From Parasphingopyxis sp. CP4 (GTDB lineage Bacteria; Pseudomonadota; Alphaproteobacteria; Sphingomonadales; Sphingomonadaceae), in contig NZ_CP051130.1 in assembly GCF_013378055.1 (NCBI RefSeq), forward strand, positions 992,001-1,056,000: a DNA stretch of 64,000 nt, written 5' to 3'. The translations under genes were made by a program, and so were the position numbers. The stretch's first letter is position 1; each line of letters begins with the position of its first letter. Below the pieces are notes generated by a model. That model did no database searches. It saw nothing but the letters and a program-made list of their open reading frames with translations, and was not told the origin of the DNA. This document shows positions 30,852 through 41,921 of the stretch, one piece after another.

Positions 30852-32081
30852 ATGGAAATTGCCGCCTCTCCCCTAAGCCCCGCTGAATTTCGCCAACCGG
30901 CATCGATTGACGGTGTGACAATCCGCGTCTCACGCGCTCAATACAAACACTGGGATCGTTGCGATTTGACCTTTTTTGAGCTGAATCCGGGAACTGTTGT
31001 CGCCGGCGTCACCACCCAATCGCGCTGTCCTTCACCCGAGGTTGAATGGTGCAGGGACGCTCTATCGACCGGTACGGCGCGCGCACTGATCGTCAATGCT
31101 GGCAATGCCAATGCTTTCACAGGTAATCGCGGACGAGCGGCTGTTGAGGCGATAACTGCGAAAGTATCCGATCATCTCGGCTGCACACCGAATGAAGTCT
31201 TTATCGCGTCGACTGGAGTCATAGGCGAGCCGCTGCCCATCGACAAAGCAGAAGCGGGCCTCGAGGCTGCTTTCTCTGCGGGCAACGCGAACTGGGAGGA
31301 CGCGGCTCTGGCGATCTCCACCACCGACACATTTCCGAAGGGTGCAACGGCAAGCGCTGTAATCGGTGATACAACAGTGCAGATCAGCGGTATCGTCAAA
31401 GGCTCGGGTATGATCGCGCCCGATATGGCGACAATGCTTGGCTTCATTTTCACCGATGCAGCAATCGACAGTGCGTTGTTGCAAGACATGCTGACCCGGT
31501 CCGCTGCCAAGACATTCAATTGCATCACCGTTGATAGCGATACATCGACGTCGGATACGGTGCTTCTGTTCGCCACGGGCAAAGCCGGGAACGCCGCCCT
31601 CACCGCCATTGATGAGGCCGGTGTTGATGGTTTCGTTGCTGCTCTCGATCAGGTCTGTCTCACTCTTGCGCAACTCGTGGTCCGTGATGGAGAAGGCGCA
31701 ACGAAGTTCATCGAAATCAAGGTTGATGGCGCAGAGAGCGACGAAAGCGCGCGGCGGGTGGCCCTGTCGGTCGCTAATTCTCCGCTCGTGAAAACGGCCA
31801 TTGCAGGCGAAGACGCGAATTGGGGTCGAGTTGTAATGGCGGTTGGAAAAGCTGGAGAGCCGGCGGATCGCGATGCACTGGGCATCCGTTTCGGCGCCAC
31901 ACAAGTGGCCCAAAACGGATTGGCGGTCGAAGGCTATGACGAAACGCCAGTTGCCGCCCATCTAGCAGGCGACGAAATCGAAATCGGTATCGATCTGGGA
32001 ATTGGTGACGGGCGAGCGACCGTTTGGACGTGCGACCTGACGCATGGCTATATCTCGATCAACGCCGATTATCGCACATGA
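30852..32081 (+). CDS. argJ: Bifunctional ornithine acetyltransferase / N-acetylglutamate synthase ArgJ
   Basis: The 409-residue enzyme recycles the acetyl group in arginine biosynthesis, transferring it from N-acetylornithine to glutamate. The self-cleavage site that yields alpha and beta chains is Ala193-Thr194 in APDMATMLGFIFTDA, preceded by GIVKGSGM. The N-terminus and the block LIVNAGNANAFTGNRG are typical, as is the C-terminal HGYISINADYRT. Its stop overlaps the next gene's start by four bases (ATGA). Confidence 0.97.
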   Translation: MEIAASPLSPAEFRQPASIDGVTIRVSRAQYKHWDRCDLTFFELNPGTVVAGVTTQSRCPSPEVEWCRDALSTGTARALIVNAGNANAFTGNRGRAAVEAITAKVSDHLGCTPNEVFIASTGVIGEPLPIDKAEAGLEAAFSAGNANWEDAALAISTTDTFPKGATASAVIGDTTVQISGIVKGSGMIAPDMATMLGFIFTDAAIDSALLQDMLTRSAAKTFNCITVDSDTSTSDTVLLFATGKAGNAALTAIDEAGVDGFVAALDQVCLTLAQLVVRDGEGATKFIEIKVDGAESDESARRVALSVANSPLVKTAIAGEDANWGRVVMAVGKAGEPADRDALGIRFGATQVAQNGLAVEGYDETPVAAHLAGDEIEIGIDLGIGDGRATVWTCDLTHGYISINADYRT

Positions 32082-32878
32082 CGATGCATAGCCTGCACGG
32101 CGCGGTTTCGGATCTAATGATCGAAGTCGGACGTGAGATCATCATGCCACGGTTTCAGGCACTCGCGGCGCATGAAATCTCTGAAAAATCGCCGGGAGAA
32201 ATAGTCACAATTGCCGACGAAGAAAGCGAGGAACGGATCGCCGAGCAATTGAGCAGGATCCTGCCCGAAGCACGTATTGTAGGTGAGGAAGCAACCGCGG
32301 CCGACGCGTCATTGTTGGACACGCTCGGGGCCGGGTTATCCTGGCTAGTCGACCCTGTAGACGGCACAACCAATTTCTCAGAAGGCAAGACGCCCTTCGC
32401 CGTCATGATCGCCTTGTTGGAAGATGGCGAGGCCCAGGCTGGCTGGATTTATGATCCGGTCACGCAACGCATGTGTCATGCCCATCGCGGTCACGGCGCC
32501 TTTGTTGGTGATGAAAGGGTTCGAACGGAACCCACCAAAGGCCCGATGCCAATTGCCGCTCTTGGCATGCATTTTTTGCCAGCTGAGCGCCGCAAAATGT
32601 TGGAGGAGCGGGCTTCGGGCAAACTCGACATTGTTGCCATTCCCCGTTGCGCTGGCGAGCAATATCCCCGGCTGGCGCTCGGCGTGAATGATATCTCGCT
32701 TTATGAACGCGTGCTGCCCTGGGACCATGCACCCGGCGCTTTGTTTTTGTCAGAAGCGGGCGGAAAAACGGCGCGCCCTGATGGCACGCCGTTTTCTCCG
32801 ACTGATCAGCGTCCGGGACTACTCTCGGCCGCCACACCGCAGCTCTGGGAGCAGGCTGCGGAAATTTTGTTCGCCTAG
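32078..32878 (+). CDS. Inositol monophosphatase family protein
   Basis: The 266-residue metal-dependent phosphatase carries the family's signatures: GEE in RIVGEEATAAD, DPVDGTTNF in LVDPVDGTTNFSEGKTPFA, and WDHAPGALFLSEAGG near the C-terminus. Substrate could be inositol phosphate, histidinol phosphate or 3'-phosphoadenosine 5'-phosphate; sequence alone does not decide. The start at 32078 is fixed by the ATGA overlap with argJ. Near its 3' end the coding sequence contains a terminator-like hairpin (32765-32795). It converges with trxA end to end with no gap. Confidence 0.92.
   Translation: MTMHSLHGAVSDLMIEVGREIIMPRFQALAAHEISEKSPGEIVTIADEESEERIAEQLSRILPEARIVGEEATAADASLLDTLGAGLSWLVDPVDGTTNFSEGKTPFAVMIALLEDGEAQAGWIYDPVTQRMCHAHRGHGAFVGDERVRTEPTKGPMPIAALGMHFLPAERRKMLEERASGKLDIVAIPRCAGEQYPRLALGVNDISLYERVLPWDHAPGALFLSEAGGKTARPDGTPFSPTDQRPGLLSAATPQLWEQAAEILFA
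32765..32795. terminator. Terminator-like hairpin inside the 3' end of the phosphatase gene
   Basis: AAAACGGCG-C-GCC and GGC-A-CGCCGTTTT pair around the loop CTGAT, with one internal mismatch. On the minus strand a T5 tract follows the stem, about 84 bp past the trxA stop. It could end the long divL-trxA transcript while still coding for protein on the plus strand. Confidence 0.5.
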
Positions 32879-33205
<327 letters not shown>

Positions 33206-33258
33206 GATCATTATCTCCTTATCGGTTAGTCGCCATTTAGGGTGCCACGGGCTTTCAC

Positions 33259-36200
33259 TCAACCGCCCGGCGACAAACTTTGCTCCATGGGGGGCAAGCC
33301 CGGCTTGTTCGCTTCGAGTTGATCGGCGGACACGCTGATCAGTTTCGGGCCAGACGTATATAGCAAGCTTGCTTCGATATCACGTTCGGGGAAGATCACA
33401 CGCAATGCCGCAGCATAGGCTGCCATTTGGCGGACATGCGTCACGGGAACCGCGTCTGGCCCAGACGGTACAAAGCCGCCGGTCTTGAAATCGACGACCT
33501 GCACCCGCTCATCGTCAACCAGCAATCGGTCGACCGTGCCTGACACAACAATATCTCCAACAACCGCAGCAATCGGCGCTTCAGCGAGCGCATCGGACGA
33601 GAATATCTCAGAGAAATCGTCATTCTCCACTATAGCGAGTGCATGACCGACAATCTCATCCCGGATGGTCTGGTTTTCTATGCCCGCATTGCGCTCCAGC
33701 CAGTGATGCGCTGCATCTGTACGATCGGGCTTCGCCACGTCCGGCAGGCGTTCGAACAAGCTATGAAGCAACCGCCCCCTCTCGGCGGCGAAACGCATTG
33801 CATCGCTTGGCGGTGGATCGGGAACTTTATCGTCGGCCAAAGACGATGGTGCTAACGGACGCGGAGGACATTCTTCGTCGGGGGCCGGCATATCGAGCCA
33901 ACCGGGTTTTGCGATAACTGGCGGAACTGAGCGGCTGGCAACGGAACGGCGACGCTTCGTATCAACCGGCTGGTGTCCCTCAAACCGCATCACGCCGGAC
34001 CAGTGAGCATCGTCTTCCCATTCTCGATCAAGCGTTTGCATTGCTTGCTCGACAGCATTGTACCAGCTGTCTTGCGGAGCGCCGTCTTTGTTACGTGGGC
34101 CCAGTGACCCAGCGACCACCAATTGTTCTTCAGCCCGCGTCAGCGCGACATACAACAGCCGCCAATGTTCTTCGCGATCTGCCAGCTGCTGACGCTCGAC
34201 GGCATCGGCAAGCATATCGACCTGCTCGACCTTCCTAGGTCGCGGCAATGGAACCGCAGGCAGATTTTCTGCAAGTTGGAAATCAACACTCGAACTGCGC
34301 GCAAGATTGGGATCGAAGGTCGCATCGGCGAGGATTACCAATGGCGCCTGCAGGCCTTTGGCGCCGTGCACCGTCATGACTCGGACGGCATCTAGCGGGG
34401 CCGCAGGATCTCGTTTGATCTCCGCGTCACCGCGATCAAACCAATCAAGAAAATGCTGAAGCGATGGCGAGTTTTCGGTTTCAAACACCAATGCCGTGTT
34501 CAACAGCTCATCAATCGGATCACGGGCCTCTTCTCCAAGACGGGAGAGAAGATTCTGACGACCTTGCAGTGGCCCGGAGAGAATATGTTCGAGCAACTGA
34601 TAGGGGGTGATGAAATCCGCACGATCCAACAGTTCCTGCAACAATTGCACGGTCGCAGCTGCACCATCGATCGCCTGACCTTTTTGTTGCGCTGCATCAC
34701 GCAACACACTCCAAAGCCCAGATTTTCTGCCAAAGGATAGAGCGTAGAGCTGATCCTGCGACCAACCAATCAACGGCGAAACGAGCAAATTTGCAAGATT
34801 CAGATCGTCCTCGGGCTGCAGGACAAACCGCAATGTCGCTAGCAAGTCTTGCACGACCAATGGGTCGGTAAGCATGAGCCGATCGACGCCGGCCACGGGG
34901 ACCGCCTCTTCATGCAAGCGCGCCACGAGCAATGAGGCAAGCTCGCCGCGGCTCCGCATCAGAATCAGCACGTCTTCCGGCCGCAACGGACGCCCTTTGC
35001 CGGAAACCCAGATTTGATCGGGCCCGTCGGCAATCCAGCGCTTCACCTGCTGGGCAATTTTTCGCGCCAAGGCGAGCTTGGCATCGGCTAGCCACCCCTC
35101 TTCACCTGCATCAACCTCATCCAGCGTCTCGCCCCGCACTGGCTTGAAAATGCTGACCTGGCCGGGGCGTCCCGCATGCGCAGAAACATGACTCCGAAGT
35201 GCGTCCGGCAGGCCGATCGCATCCGCTCCGACATTTTTCAGCACCGCATCGACGAGTTCGAGGATCGGCGCCGAAGACCGGTAGCTCTTATCCAAACTAA
35301 GATTTTGGAGCGCCCGTTGCCGCTCTTCGATATGCTGTGCAAATCGTGTCCGCGCATCTGTAAACGCCTGCGGGTTTGTGCCCTGGAAACCGAAGATCGC
35401 CTGCTTGAAGTCACCTACGGCAAAGATCGTCCTGTGCACAGCATCTGCGCTGTCAGGATCCAGCTCGAAAAACTCGGCGCTCAAGCCTTCGATGATGGAC
35501 CATTGCGCACTGTTTGTATCTTGCGCCTCATCAACCAGAATATGATCGATGCTTTGGTCCAGCTTGTAGCGCACCCACTCTCCAATGCCGTCCTGGGTGA
35601 GTAGAAACCGGACAATGGTGATCATGTCATTGAAATCGAGAGCGCCCCGCCGGCGCTTGGCTACGGCATAATCCTCTGCAAAACGCCGGCCGGAGCGAAG
35701 TGCGGCACCAGCGAATTGGGAAAACTCGGCCTTGATGCGCATGGCCAACATGGCGCCAACTTGCTCGTCTAACGACGCACAAATTTCAGGATAGTCGGGC
35801 GCGTTATCGATCAGTTTCTGACTGAACTTTCTGAGATCTCCCTGCTTTGTCGCCCAAACATTGCGAAGATCCGAGAGCATCACGGATCGCTGTTCGGCAT
35901 CTGCGGCGAGCCAGGTCGATATGGTTTGCGCTCCAGCAAGGCCGGTTTTGGTCCCCCATTGAGAATTTGCATCTGCGATCTTGCTCAGCGCGTCGATATC
36001 AAACGCAGTATCGGAACACGTTTCAATGATGGCCTGATCCACATCACCGGCCGGCAAGTCGAAGCCGCGGCGCAATACGTCATTAAACAGCTCTGGGGGG
36101 CCAACGGCGGCCAATGCTTCAAAGTTGTGAGCGCAATGACGGAGAAAATTCTCGGCCCCCTCCTCGCCCATTCGGCGACTGAGATGTTGGACATCGGATA

Positions 36201-36750
36201 TCAGGTCCGTGTCACCACCTTCTTCGGCGCTGACGAGCATTGCCGCCAATGTATCCCGGATCAGGAGCGATTGTTCGCGCCCTTCGATCGGTCGGAATCC
36301 GGGTACTATTCGTGCTTCGGCCGGAAATGCGGCCAACAGGCTCTGCGCGAAGGCATGGATAGTCTGTATTCTCAATCCACCGCCTGTCGCATCGAGCACC
36401 CGGGCAAATAATTTGCGAGCCTCGGCGACGGAATCGGGATCATGCGCCTCCCCAAGCGCCATCAACTCTTGAGCCAAGACGGGATTTTTCAGCCGAACCC
36501 AATGCGCCAAACGCGCATGAATCCGATCCGCCATTTCTGCGGCGCCGGCCTTGGTGAAGGTCAGACACAAGATCGCGGCTGGATCGACACCCGACAACAG
36601 CAACCGCATGACCCGCGCTGTGAGCACCTGGGTTTTTCCTGTGCCAGCAGAAGCCGACAGCCAGGCAAGTTCGGCTGGGTCTGAAGCGTCGCGCTGTTCA
36701 TCGGTCAGCGGATAGAGCGGAGATAGGCGTTTACCCATCACTGCGCCCAT
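33259..36750 (-). CDS. addA: Double-strand break repair helicase-nuclease subunit AddA
   Basis: The 1,163-residue subunit is a UvrD-type helicase fused to a C-terminal RecB-like nuclease, acting with AddB to resect DNA ends for RecA. Walker A is [16 protein letters not shown], motif II is [18 protein letters not shown], motif V/VI include [17 protein letters not shown] and [17 protein letters not shown]. The nuclease core is seen in [18 protein letters not shown] near the C-terminus. The ATG at 36750 overlaps addB by 20 bp; an ATG four codons later overlaps by 8 bp and is equally possible. Confidence 0.96.
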   Translation of the reverse strand: MGAVMGKRLSPLYPLTDEQRDASDPAELAWLSASAGTGKTQVLTARVMRLLLSGVDPAAILCLTFTKAGAAEMADRIHARLAHWVRLKNPVLAQELMALGEAHDPDSVAEARKLFARVLDATGGGLRIQTIHAFAQSLLAAFPAEARIVPGFRPIEGREQSLLIRDTLAAMLVSAEEGGDTDLISDVQHLSRRMGEEGAENFLRHCAHNFEALAAVGPPELFNDVLRRGFDLPAGDVDQAIIETCSDTAFDIDALSKIADANSQWGTKTGLAGAQTISTWLAADAEQRSVMLSDLRNVWATKQGDLRKFSQKLIDNAPDYPEICASLDEQVGAMLAMRIKAEFSQFAGAALRSGRRFAEDYAVAKRRRGALDFNDMITIVRFLLTQDGIGEWVRYKLDQSIDHILVDEAQDTNSAQWSIIEGLSAEFFELDPDSADAVHRTIFAVGDFKQAIFGFQGTNPQAFTDARTRFAQHIEERQRALQNLSLDKSYRSSAPILELVDAVLKNVGADAIGLPDALRSHVSAHAGRPGQVSIFKPVRGETLDEVDAGEEGWLADAKLALARKIAQQVKRWIADGPDQIWVSGKGRPLRPEDVLILMRSRGELASLLVARLHEEAVPVAGVDRLMLTDPLVVQDLLATLRFVLQPEDDLNLANLLVSPLIGWSQDQLYALSFGRKSGLWSVLRDAAQQKGQAIDGAAATVQLLQELLDRADFITPYQLLEHILSGPLQGRQNLLSRLGEEARDPIDELLNTALVFETENSPSLQHFLDWFDRGDAEIKRDPAAPLDAVRVMTVHGAKGLQAPLVILADATFDPNLARSSSVDFQLAENLPAVPLPRPRKVEQVDMLADAVERQQLADREEHWRLLYVALTRAEEQLVVAGSLGPRNKDGAPQDSWYNAVEQAMQTLDREWEDDAHWSGVMRFEGHQPVDTKRRRSVASRSVPPVIAKPGWLDMPAPDEECPPRPLAPSSLADDKVPDPPPSDAMRFAAERGRLLHSLFERLPDVAKPDRTDAAHHWLERNAGIENQTIRDEIVGHALAIVENDDFSEIFSSDALAEAPIAAVVGDIVVSGTVDRLLVDDERVQVVDFKTGGFVPSGPDAVPVTHVRQMAAYAAALRVIFPERDIEASLLYTSGPKLISVSADQLEANKPGLPPMEQSLSPGG

Positions 36751-39709
36751 ACCATTCTTGCAACCGCATCAGCTGATCATAATCACCATAGGGCGCATAT
36801 TCGGGATGGAGTTTTGCGGTGAAAGGCTCGTCACCGATCAACCACAGCTCGGCAGCATCGGCGAACACCGAGGCTGCATGTGCGACGAAGTTCTCGGCGG
36901 TGATCTCAGCGTCACCGCGTTTACGAAATGGTTCTTTGACATAACCAAAGCCATCGCCATCTTTTCCAAGGGACCAGTACTCAAAGAGAGCGGCGCTGCC
37001 ATCGATCCCTGCAAACGCACCGCGATCTGCCAATAGTCCCAGCAAGCCAAGCTGCATCGCGAAGCCCGCTTCGACGGCTGCTGGGCTCGGAGGCTGGCCG
37101 GTTTTATAGTCAACTATCGCAAGGCTGCTATCTGGCAGAGTGTCGATGCGATCGACTTTTCCGGTCAGCACAACGCCGGAAATCTCGGTTTTGCCATCGG
37201 CCTCCGCGGCCACGGGAATTCGACCCGCTGCTATCTGAGCCCGGACCCGCTCACCAATCCAGCGGATCGGTTCGGTCAGTCGCGGTCGCCACATGGCGCG
37301 CATCAATGGATGCGCATCGCTCGCATCGAGAAGCGCTTCCGCCCGCGCTATTAACTTGTCCGGGTCGCAATCATCTTCGCGGAACCAGTCTTCCAATATC
37401 TGATGCACAGCTGACCCCCGCCATGCAGGGCTCGGATCTGAATCGAGCGGATCGAGCGCGGACAGTCGCAACATGGTCTGCGCGTAGAAAGCGAAGGGGT
37501 CGGCCTTAAGCCGATCAACCTTGGTGACTGATATCTGCTTCGGACGGTCAGCCATGGGTGGAGCGGGAGCCGGCCGCGCAGCCGATTGTGTCTGGTGATC
37601 GGCATGATCAATAGATGTGCCCCATGCCTTGAATCGCGGAGCGCGCGTTAGGCCTCCTGTCATGGCTTCAAGGCGCAACCAGAAGCGCGAGGCAATTGCG
37701 GGTGCGCTCGCATCCCTGCGCGCCCGCGTCACTAAAACCTGACGACCACCCAAGGCACTGGCAAAATCATGGGCAGCTAACCCGATACGCCGTTCCAGGC
37801 CCGGCAGTTCCAGCTCAGCGCGTAAGCGCGGAGCGAGCCAGGGGTCTGGTGCCGGAAGATTGGGCCAAATGCCTTCGTTCAAGCCTCCAAGGATCATTAA
37901 ATCCGCCTGCTGCAGCCGCGCTTCGAGAACCCCCCAGATGGAAAGGCGCGGATGACCACCCTGTGGCGGGCGGACTGCGATATCACCCATCAAGTGGGTC
38001 AGCAGCGGTGCCATATCGGAAATCTCCGCAGCTGCCGGACCAAGAGCGGATTGCATCTCACAATCGGCAATAAACCGCGCGGCTTCGCGCCCGGTTGGGC
38101 CAGACCAAACGACATCTCCAGCCAGTCTGCTTGCGGCATCGCGTATTGCGGCAATGAGCGCGGACAATGTCGCGCTGGCTTGTGCTGCACCTTGCAGCGG
38201 GCGCAGCAGATCAGCTGTGTCGTCCCACCATCGCTGAACTGACAATAACGCTTCGCGCTCTCGATCGCGCGCCTGGGCGGTCATGGATCGAAGATGCTCG
38301 CTGACGCCTTCAAGCCCTGCCCGGGGTCGAGGACCTCGCAAAGCTATATCAAGTTGCCGCACATCGTTGAGCCATGTGCCGCGGCCGTCTCCGGCCTGAA
38401 CAAGGGGATGCTTCAACAAGGCCAGCAGTGAAATGGGAGCAAATCGGTCGGCCGCGGCCGTTGCCAGCGCAACTAGTAATGTTCCAGGCGGTTGCTCCGA
38501 CAAGGGACGCCCGGCGGAATCATCTGCCTCGACTCCCCAGCGGCGCAAGTGGGCTGATACTCTTCGAGCCAAAGCACGATCAGGCGTGACCAGTGCGGCC
38601 GTGCGCCCGGGCGTCTCAAGCACCTCTCGCATCGCAATTGCAATGACTTGCGCTTCTTCGCGCGGGGTAGCCAATTCCAGCCCTCGGACCCCTGAAAGTC
38701 GACGTTCGCGAGGTGGAAGATCATTCCATTTGCCGGTGAAATTTGCGGGCGCCATCACATTGCTGATCGCGCGTGTCCGAACAGCGGGAGAGTCATGTCC
38801 ACCGCCCCAACGCCAAGGCCTAACTTCGTCACGCGCTACTCCAACGCGATCCAGCAACAGTTTTAGCGCGAATTGCGGATGGGTCTCAATCGAACGTTTT
38901 CTGAAGCCGGACTGTGGATCACGGTCATGAGGTCCCAGTGCCTCCCATTCACAGTCCGGCATCACTGTGTCTAAACCCGGCAGCACAACGCTACCCTGCT
39001 CCATTCGGGCAACAGTACGCAGGACTTGGGCAACAGACGGTGACGTTGACGCAATACCAGCCGCAACGACAAATCCATCAGGCGGGCTAATCCGCCAACG
39101 CTCCGCCATATGATCGAGTAGTCGATTACGCCGTTCGGCCATGTCGATCTTACCAAGCTTGAGTAGTTCGGCCGGCCATTCGGTCAATATCATCTCGAGC
39201 TGGTCAAGCGAGACTTTCCAGTGTTCGGCAAGCTCTCCCTCGACGCCATCGGCCAATGCCTCGGGATTCACTTTTTCGATCAACAGCTGATCGAGCGTCG
39301 TCGCTAGATCGCGCGCCAACCGAACCGCTTCGCCAGCGTCAACGGGCTCGCCCAATCTTTCGCGGGTTCGCTGAACAATTGTTGCAAGCCGCATGGTCCG
39401 TTCAAGCGGCGCGACTGCCGGCGGGATATCAGCACAGATGCCGATAGGATCGAGCGCGCTGCCCAATGTCTCGACAATTTCCGGATCGCCGATTGGTACA
39501 AGACGGGGCAATACCAATCCAGCCGACGACCGGCGAACAAAGGCATCCTGAATCGCACGTGCTGTGCGATTGGTTGGTACCAGAATGATGCCGCCCGCTA
39601 ACCCGAGGGGATCTTTCCCATGCATCCGCAAAAGGCCGGCCGCGAGCGCGTCCGAAAAGGCCCGATGGGGCGGGATTGTAAAAATGTTTGGGTGGACGGC
39701 CTTAGCCAT
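36731..39709 (-). CDS. addB: Double-strand break repair protein AddB (alphaproteobacterial type)
   Basis: The 992-residue partner of AddA has an N-terminal helicase-like fold without a clear Walker A (IILVPTNRTARAIQDAF in its place), central blocks such as DLMILGGLNEGIWPNLPAPDPWLA, and a C-terminal nuclease with GKVDRIDTLPDSSLAIVDYKTGQPPS. This matches the alphaproteobacterial AddB group. It starts 8 bp inside the 3' end of murU and overlaps addA downstream, so the genes are coupled. Confidence 0.94.
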   Translation of the reverse strand: MAKAVHPNIFTIPPHRAFSDALAAGLLRMHGKDPLGLAGGIILVPTNRTARAIQDAFVRRSSAGLVLPRLVPIGDPEIVETLGSALDPIGICADIPPAVAPLERTMRLATIVQRTRERLGEPVDAGEAVRLARDLATTLDQLLIEKVNPEALADGVEGELAEHWKVSLDQLEMILTEWPAELLKLGKIDMAERRNRLLDHMAERWRISPPDGFVVAAGIASTSPSVAQVLRTVARMEQGSVVLPGLDTVMPDCEWEALGPHDRDPQSGFRKRSIETHPQFALKLLLDRVGVARDEVRPWRWGGGHDSPAVRTRAISNVMAPANFTGKWNDLPPRERRLSGVRGLELATPREEAQVIAIAMREVLETPGRTAALVTPDRALARRVSAHLRRWGVEADDSAGRPLSEQPPGTLLVALATAAADRFAPISLLALLKHPLVQAGDGRGTWLNDVRQLDIALRGPRPRAGLEGVSEHLRSMTAQARDREREALLSVQRWWDDTADLLRPLQGAAQASATLSALIAAIRDAASRLAGDVVWSGPTGREAARFIADCEMQSALGPAAAEISDMAPLLTHLMGDIAVRPPQGGHPRLSIWGVLEARLQQADLMILGGLNEGIWPNLPAPDPWLAPRLRAELELPGLERRIGLAAHDFASALGGRQVLVTRARRDASAPAIASRFWLRLEAMTGGLTRAPRFKAWGTSIDHADHQTQSAARPAPAPPMADRPKQISVTKVDRLKADPFAFYAQTMLRLSALDPLDSDPSPAWRGSAVHQILEDWFREDDCDPDKLIARAEALLDASDAHPLMRAMWRPRLTEPIRWIGERVRAQIAAGRIPVAAEADGKTEISGVVLTGKVDRIDTLPDSSLAIVDYKTGQPPSPAAVEAGFAMQLGLLGLLADRGAFAGIDGSAALFEYWSLGKDGDGFGYVKEPFRKRGDAEITAENFVAHAASVFADAAELWLIGDEPFTAKLHPEYAPYGDYDQLMRLQEWYGRSDG

Positions 39710-40463
39710 CCAACAGAAGGGCCTCAGCCTTCTTTATTGCAGGCGGCGTGCCGATATCGAACCATAGGCCCTGGTGGGCCAAGCCGAATACTCGACCCTG
39801 TTCAATGGCTCTATCCCAGAGGATATTTGTCGAGAACGGACCAGCTGGCGGATCAACAAACAATCGCTTCGAAACCAGTTGAATGCCCGAGTAAACGAAT
39901 GGCGCGATTTTGCCGCGATTCCGACGGGTGAGCCGACCGAGGCTATCCATGTGAAAATCGCCACGGCCTTTGTGGCAGTGCGCATGGGCCTGAGGAACCA
40001 GTAACAATAATGCGTCCATCTTGTCCGGATCCCAACGCGCCGCAAGGAGGCGCAGTGTGTCGGTCGGACCATCGACCCACAGGACGTCAGAGTTCATGAC
40101 GAAGAAGGGGTCTGCATCAATTAAAGGCAAAGCCTTGGTGACACCGCCGCCTGTTTCGAGCAGCTCGGACCGTTCGTCAGATACGGTGATGCCGACATCA
40201 CCATCTCGTCGCGCCAAATGGGCTTCGACCGCATCCGCCAGATAGTGAACGTTAATGATAGCTTTTGACACGCCAGCATCGCGAAGTCGGTCCAGAACAT
40301 GATCAAGCAGGGCTCGACCTTTCACCTGAATAAGCGGTTTGGGCGTTGTCGCTGTCAGCGGTCGCATCCTCTTGCCGAGGCCTGCTGCCATTACCATGGC
40401 CGTGTCGACATTCGGGCCTTCAGTGGCCGGACGGATGGCTAACGGCGCACTGAATTTGTTCAT
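39702..40463 (-). CDS. murU: Nucleotidyltransferase, probable N-acetylmuramate-1-phosphate uridylyltransferase MurU
   Basis: The 253-residue sugar-1-phosphate nucleotidyltransferase starts with the activator loop AAGLGKRMRPLTATTPKPLIQV. NSDVLWVDGP matches the metal-binding region of the family. With AmgK directly upstream, the likely reaction is MurNAc-1-phosphate plus UTP giving UDP-MurNAc, as shown in Pseudomonas putida. This feeds recycled sugar into peptidoglycan synthesis past the MurA step. The start at 40463 is set by an ATGA overlap with amgK. Another hexose-1-phosphate remains possible as substrate, but the pairing supports MurU. Confidence 0.85.
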   Translation of the reverse strand: MNKFSAPLAIRPATEGPNVDTAMVMAAGLGKRMRPLTATTPKPLIQVKGRALLDHVLDRLRDAGVSKAIINVHYLADAVEAHLARRDGDVGITVSDERSELLETGGGVTKALPLIDADPFFVMNSDVLWVDGPTDTLRLLAARWDPDKMDALLLLVPQAHAHCHKGRGDFHMDSLGRLTRRNRGKIAPFVYSGIQLVSKRLFVDPPAGPFSTNILWDRAIEQGRVFGLAHQGLWFDIGTPPAIKKAEALLLDG

Positions 40464-41464
40464 CGTGGCGAGCCTCCTTGCCAAGCATCAGACCGTTTTC
40501 CGCTTGGAACATTGGATGAAAACCATGCTGTCACCGGTGCAAGTGCCGGGTGCCTCAAATCCCGTTCAAGATATTTCCACACCCGCGCCTGATAGGAAAG
40601 GTAGCGCGATTTTCCATCGCGCTTCCAAAGCCTGGTGAAAATACCCAGGATCTTCACGTTTCGCTGCGCTCCGAGAATGGCATAGGCGGCGTCAAACTCT
40701 GGCCCTGTCACGACGGGATTGGTTACCCGATAGTGCGTTATCATGTTTTCCTCGAGTTCCCGCGACACGTCGCGACGCGCATCTTGCAAAAGCGAAACCA
40801 GATCATAAGCTGGATGACCGGCTAGTGCGTCCTGGAAATCCAGCAAACCAAGCGATCCAATTCCATGTCGCCCCTCAAGCAGCATCAGATTCTCGGCATG
40901 ATAGTCCCGCAAGACAGTCACAGGATCGGACTGTTCTACGACCGGACCCAGCACCTTGTGCCATGCGGCATCAAATCCGGCTTCGTCGACAGTCAAATCG
41001 AGCGCCGGGGCGTACCATTCAGTAAACAATCGGGCCTCGCGGAGATACTCGTCCATCGTGTAGCTTGGCAGATCACCTGCGCCAGAACGGTGAAGCACGC
41101 CCAACAGGGTTACTGCATCCCGGTAAATTCGCGCTTCACTTTCAGGCGCTGCATCGACAACTTCGCGCATGCGAGCGTCACCGAAATCTTCCAGCAGGAT
41201 AAGACCTTCCTCAAGATTGCTCGCCATGATCTTCGGTGCGGCAAACCCGAGCCGATTCAGATGATCTGCGACGTCGATAAAGGGCTGGCTATCTTCCTTG
41301 TCTGCCGGAGCATGCATCAACACTGCGGTTCGACCGGGAGCGACGACTCGGAAATAGCGCCGAAAGGAAGCATCGCCGGCGAGCGGTAGCAGCGCCCCAT
41401 CTCCCCAGCCATTGGCTTGGAGAAATTCTGGAGCAGACTCGGGGTTTTTCATGCTGGTGGCCAT
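40460..41464 (-). CDS. amgK: APH-family sugar kinase, probable N-acetylmuramate/N-acetylglucosamine kinase AmgK
   Basis: The 334-residue protein has the aminoglycoside-phosphotransferase fold but the AmgK signature PLAGDASFRRYFRV at the N-terminus. The catalytic loop is LRDYHAENLML and the metal-binding aspartate lies in LLDFQDALAGHPAYDLVSLL. AmgK phosphorylates MurNAc at the anomeric carbon for MurU. I choose the ATG at 41464 because GGGAG lies five bases upstream; an ATG at 41452 overlapping the tsaE stop is the alternative. It is flanked by tsaE and murU in the operon. There is no reason to read it as antibiotic resistance. Confidence 0.86.
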   Translation of the reverse strand: MATSMKNPESAPEFLQANGWGDGALLPLAGDASFRRYFRVVAPGRTAVLMHAPADKEDSQPFIDVADHLNRLGFAAPKIMASNLEEGLILLEDFGDARMREVVDAAPESEARIYRDAVTLLGVLHRSGAGDLPSYTMDEYLREARLFTEWYAPALDLTVDEAGFDAAWHKVLGPVVEQSDPVTVLRDYHAENLMLLEGRHGIGSLGLLDFQDALAGHPAYDLVSLLQDARRDVSRELEENMITHYRVTNPVVTGPEFDAAYAILGAQRNVKILGIFTRLWKRDGKSRYLSYQARVWKYLERDLRHPALAPVTAWFSSNVPSGKRSDAWQGGSPR

Positions 41465-41919
41465 CGGGTCTCCCAAGCGGGCGGAACCGTCGCTGTCAAG
41501 GACCGTGCGGCAGGTCGCCCTTCTCCCTGCGATTCAATGTTCAAATAGAGGCGCAACGTGTCGTTCCAGAGATTTGCGCCAAGTCGCTCAGGCCACTCAA
41601 TCAGCATCGCCACTTCACGACGTGCTTCATCTAAACCCAGCTCCAACGCTTCGTCTGGATCCTCAAGACGATACAGATCGACATGCCATACCGGGATCCG
41701 TGTTTCGGGAGCGTCATATGGTTGCACAATCGCAAAGGTTGGGCTTGGCGCCTCACTATTTAGGCCCAGGCCCTGAAGAATTCCACGAGCAAGCGTCGTC
41801 TTTCCAGCGCCCAGATCGCCAAACAGCGCAACCGCATCTCCCTGCCGCAGGGTCGGTGCAATTGATGCACCAAATGCGACCGTCGCTTCTTCGTCTTCGA
41901 GCGGTATCGCGTCCGGCAT
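41449..41919 (-). CDS. tsaE: tRNA threonylcarbamoyladenosine biosynthesis ATPase TsaE
   Basis: The 156-residue P-loop ATPase works with TsaB and TsaD to make t6A at position 37 of tRNAs reading ANN codons. Walker A is FGDLGAGKTTLARGIL at about residue 33, followed by SPTFAIVQPYD and VWHVDLYRL, and a Walker B-like EWPERLG. It starts two bases after divL's stop and overlaps amgK by about 16 bp, so it is in the same transcript. Confidence 0.95.
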   Translation of the reverse strand: MPDAIPLEDEEATVAFGASIAPTLRQGDAVALFGDLGAGKTTLARGILQGLGLNSEAPSPTFAIVQPYDAPETRIPVWHVDLYRLEDPDEALELGLDEARREVAMLIEWPERLGANLWNDTLRLYLNIESQGEGRPAARSLTATVPPAWETRWPPA

Positions 41920-41921
41920 CG

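Noticed and set aside
40460-41464. Aminoglycoside resistance phosphotransferase
   Set aside because: The fold is shared, but the GDASFRRYFR signature and the adjacent murU point to the sugar kinase AmgK.
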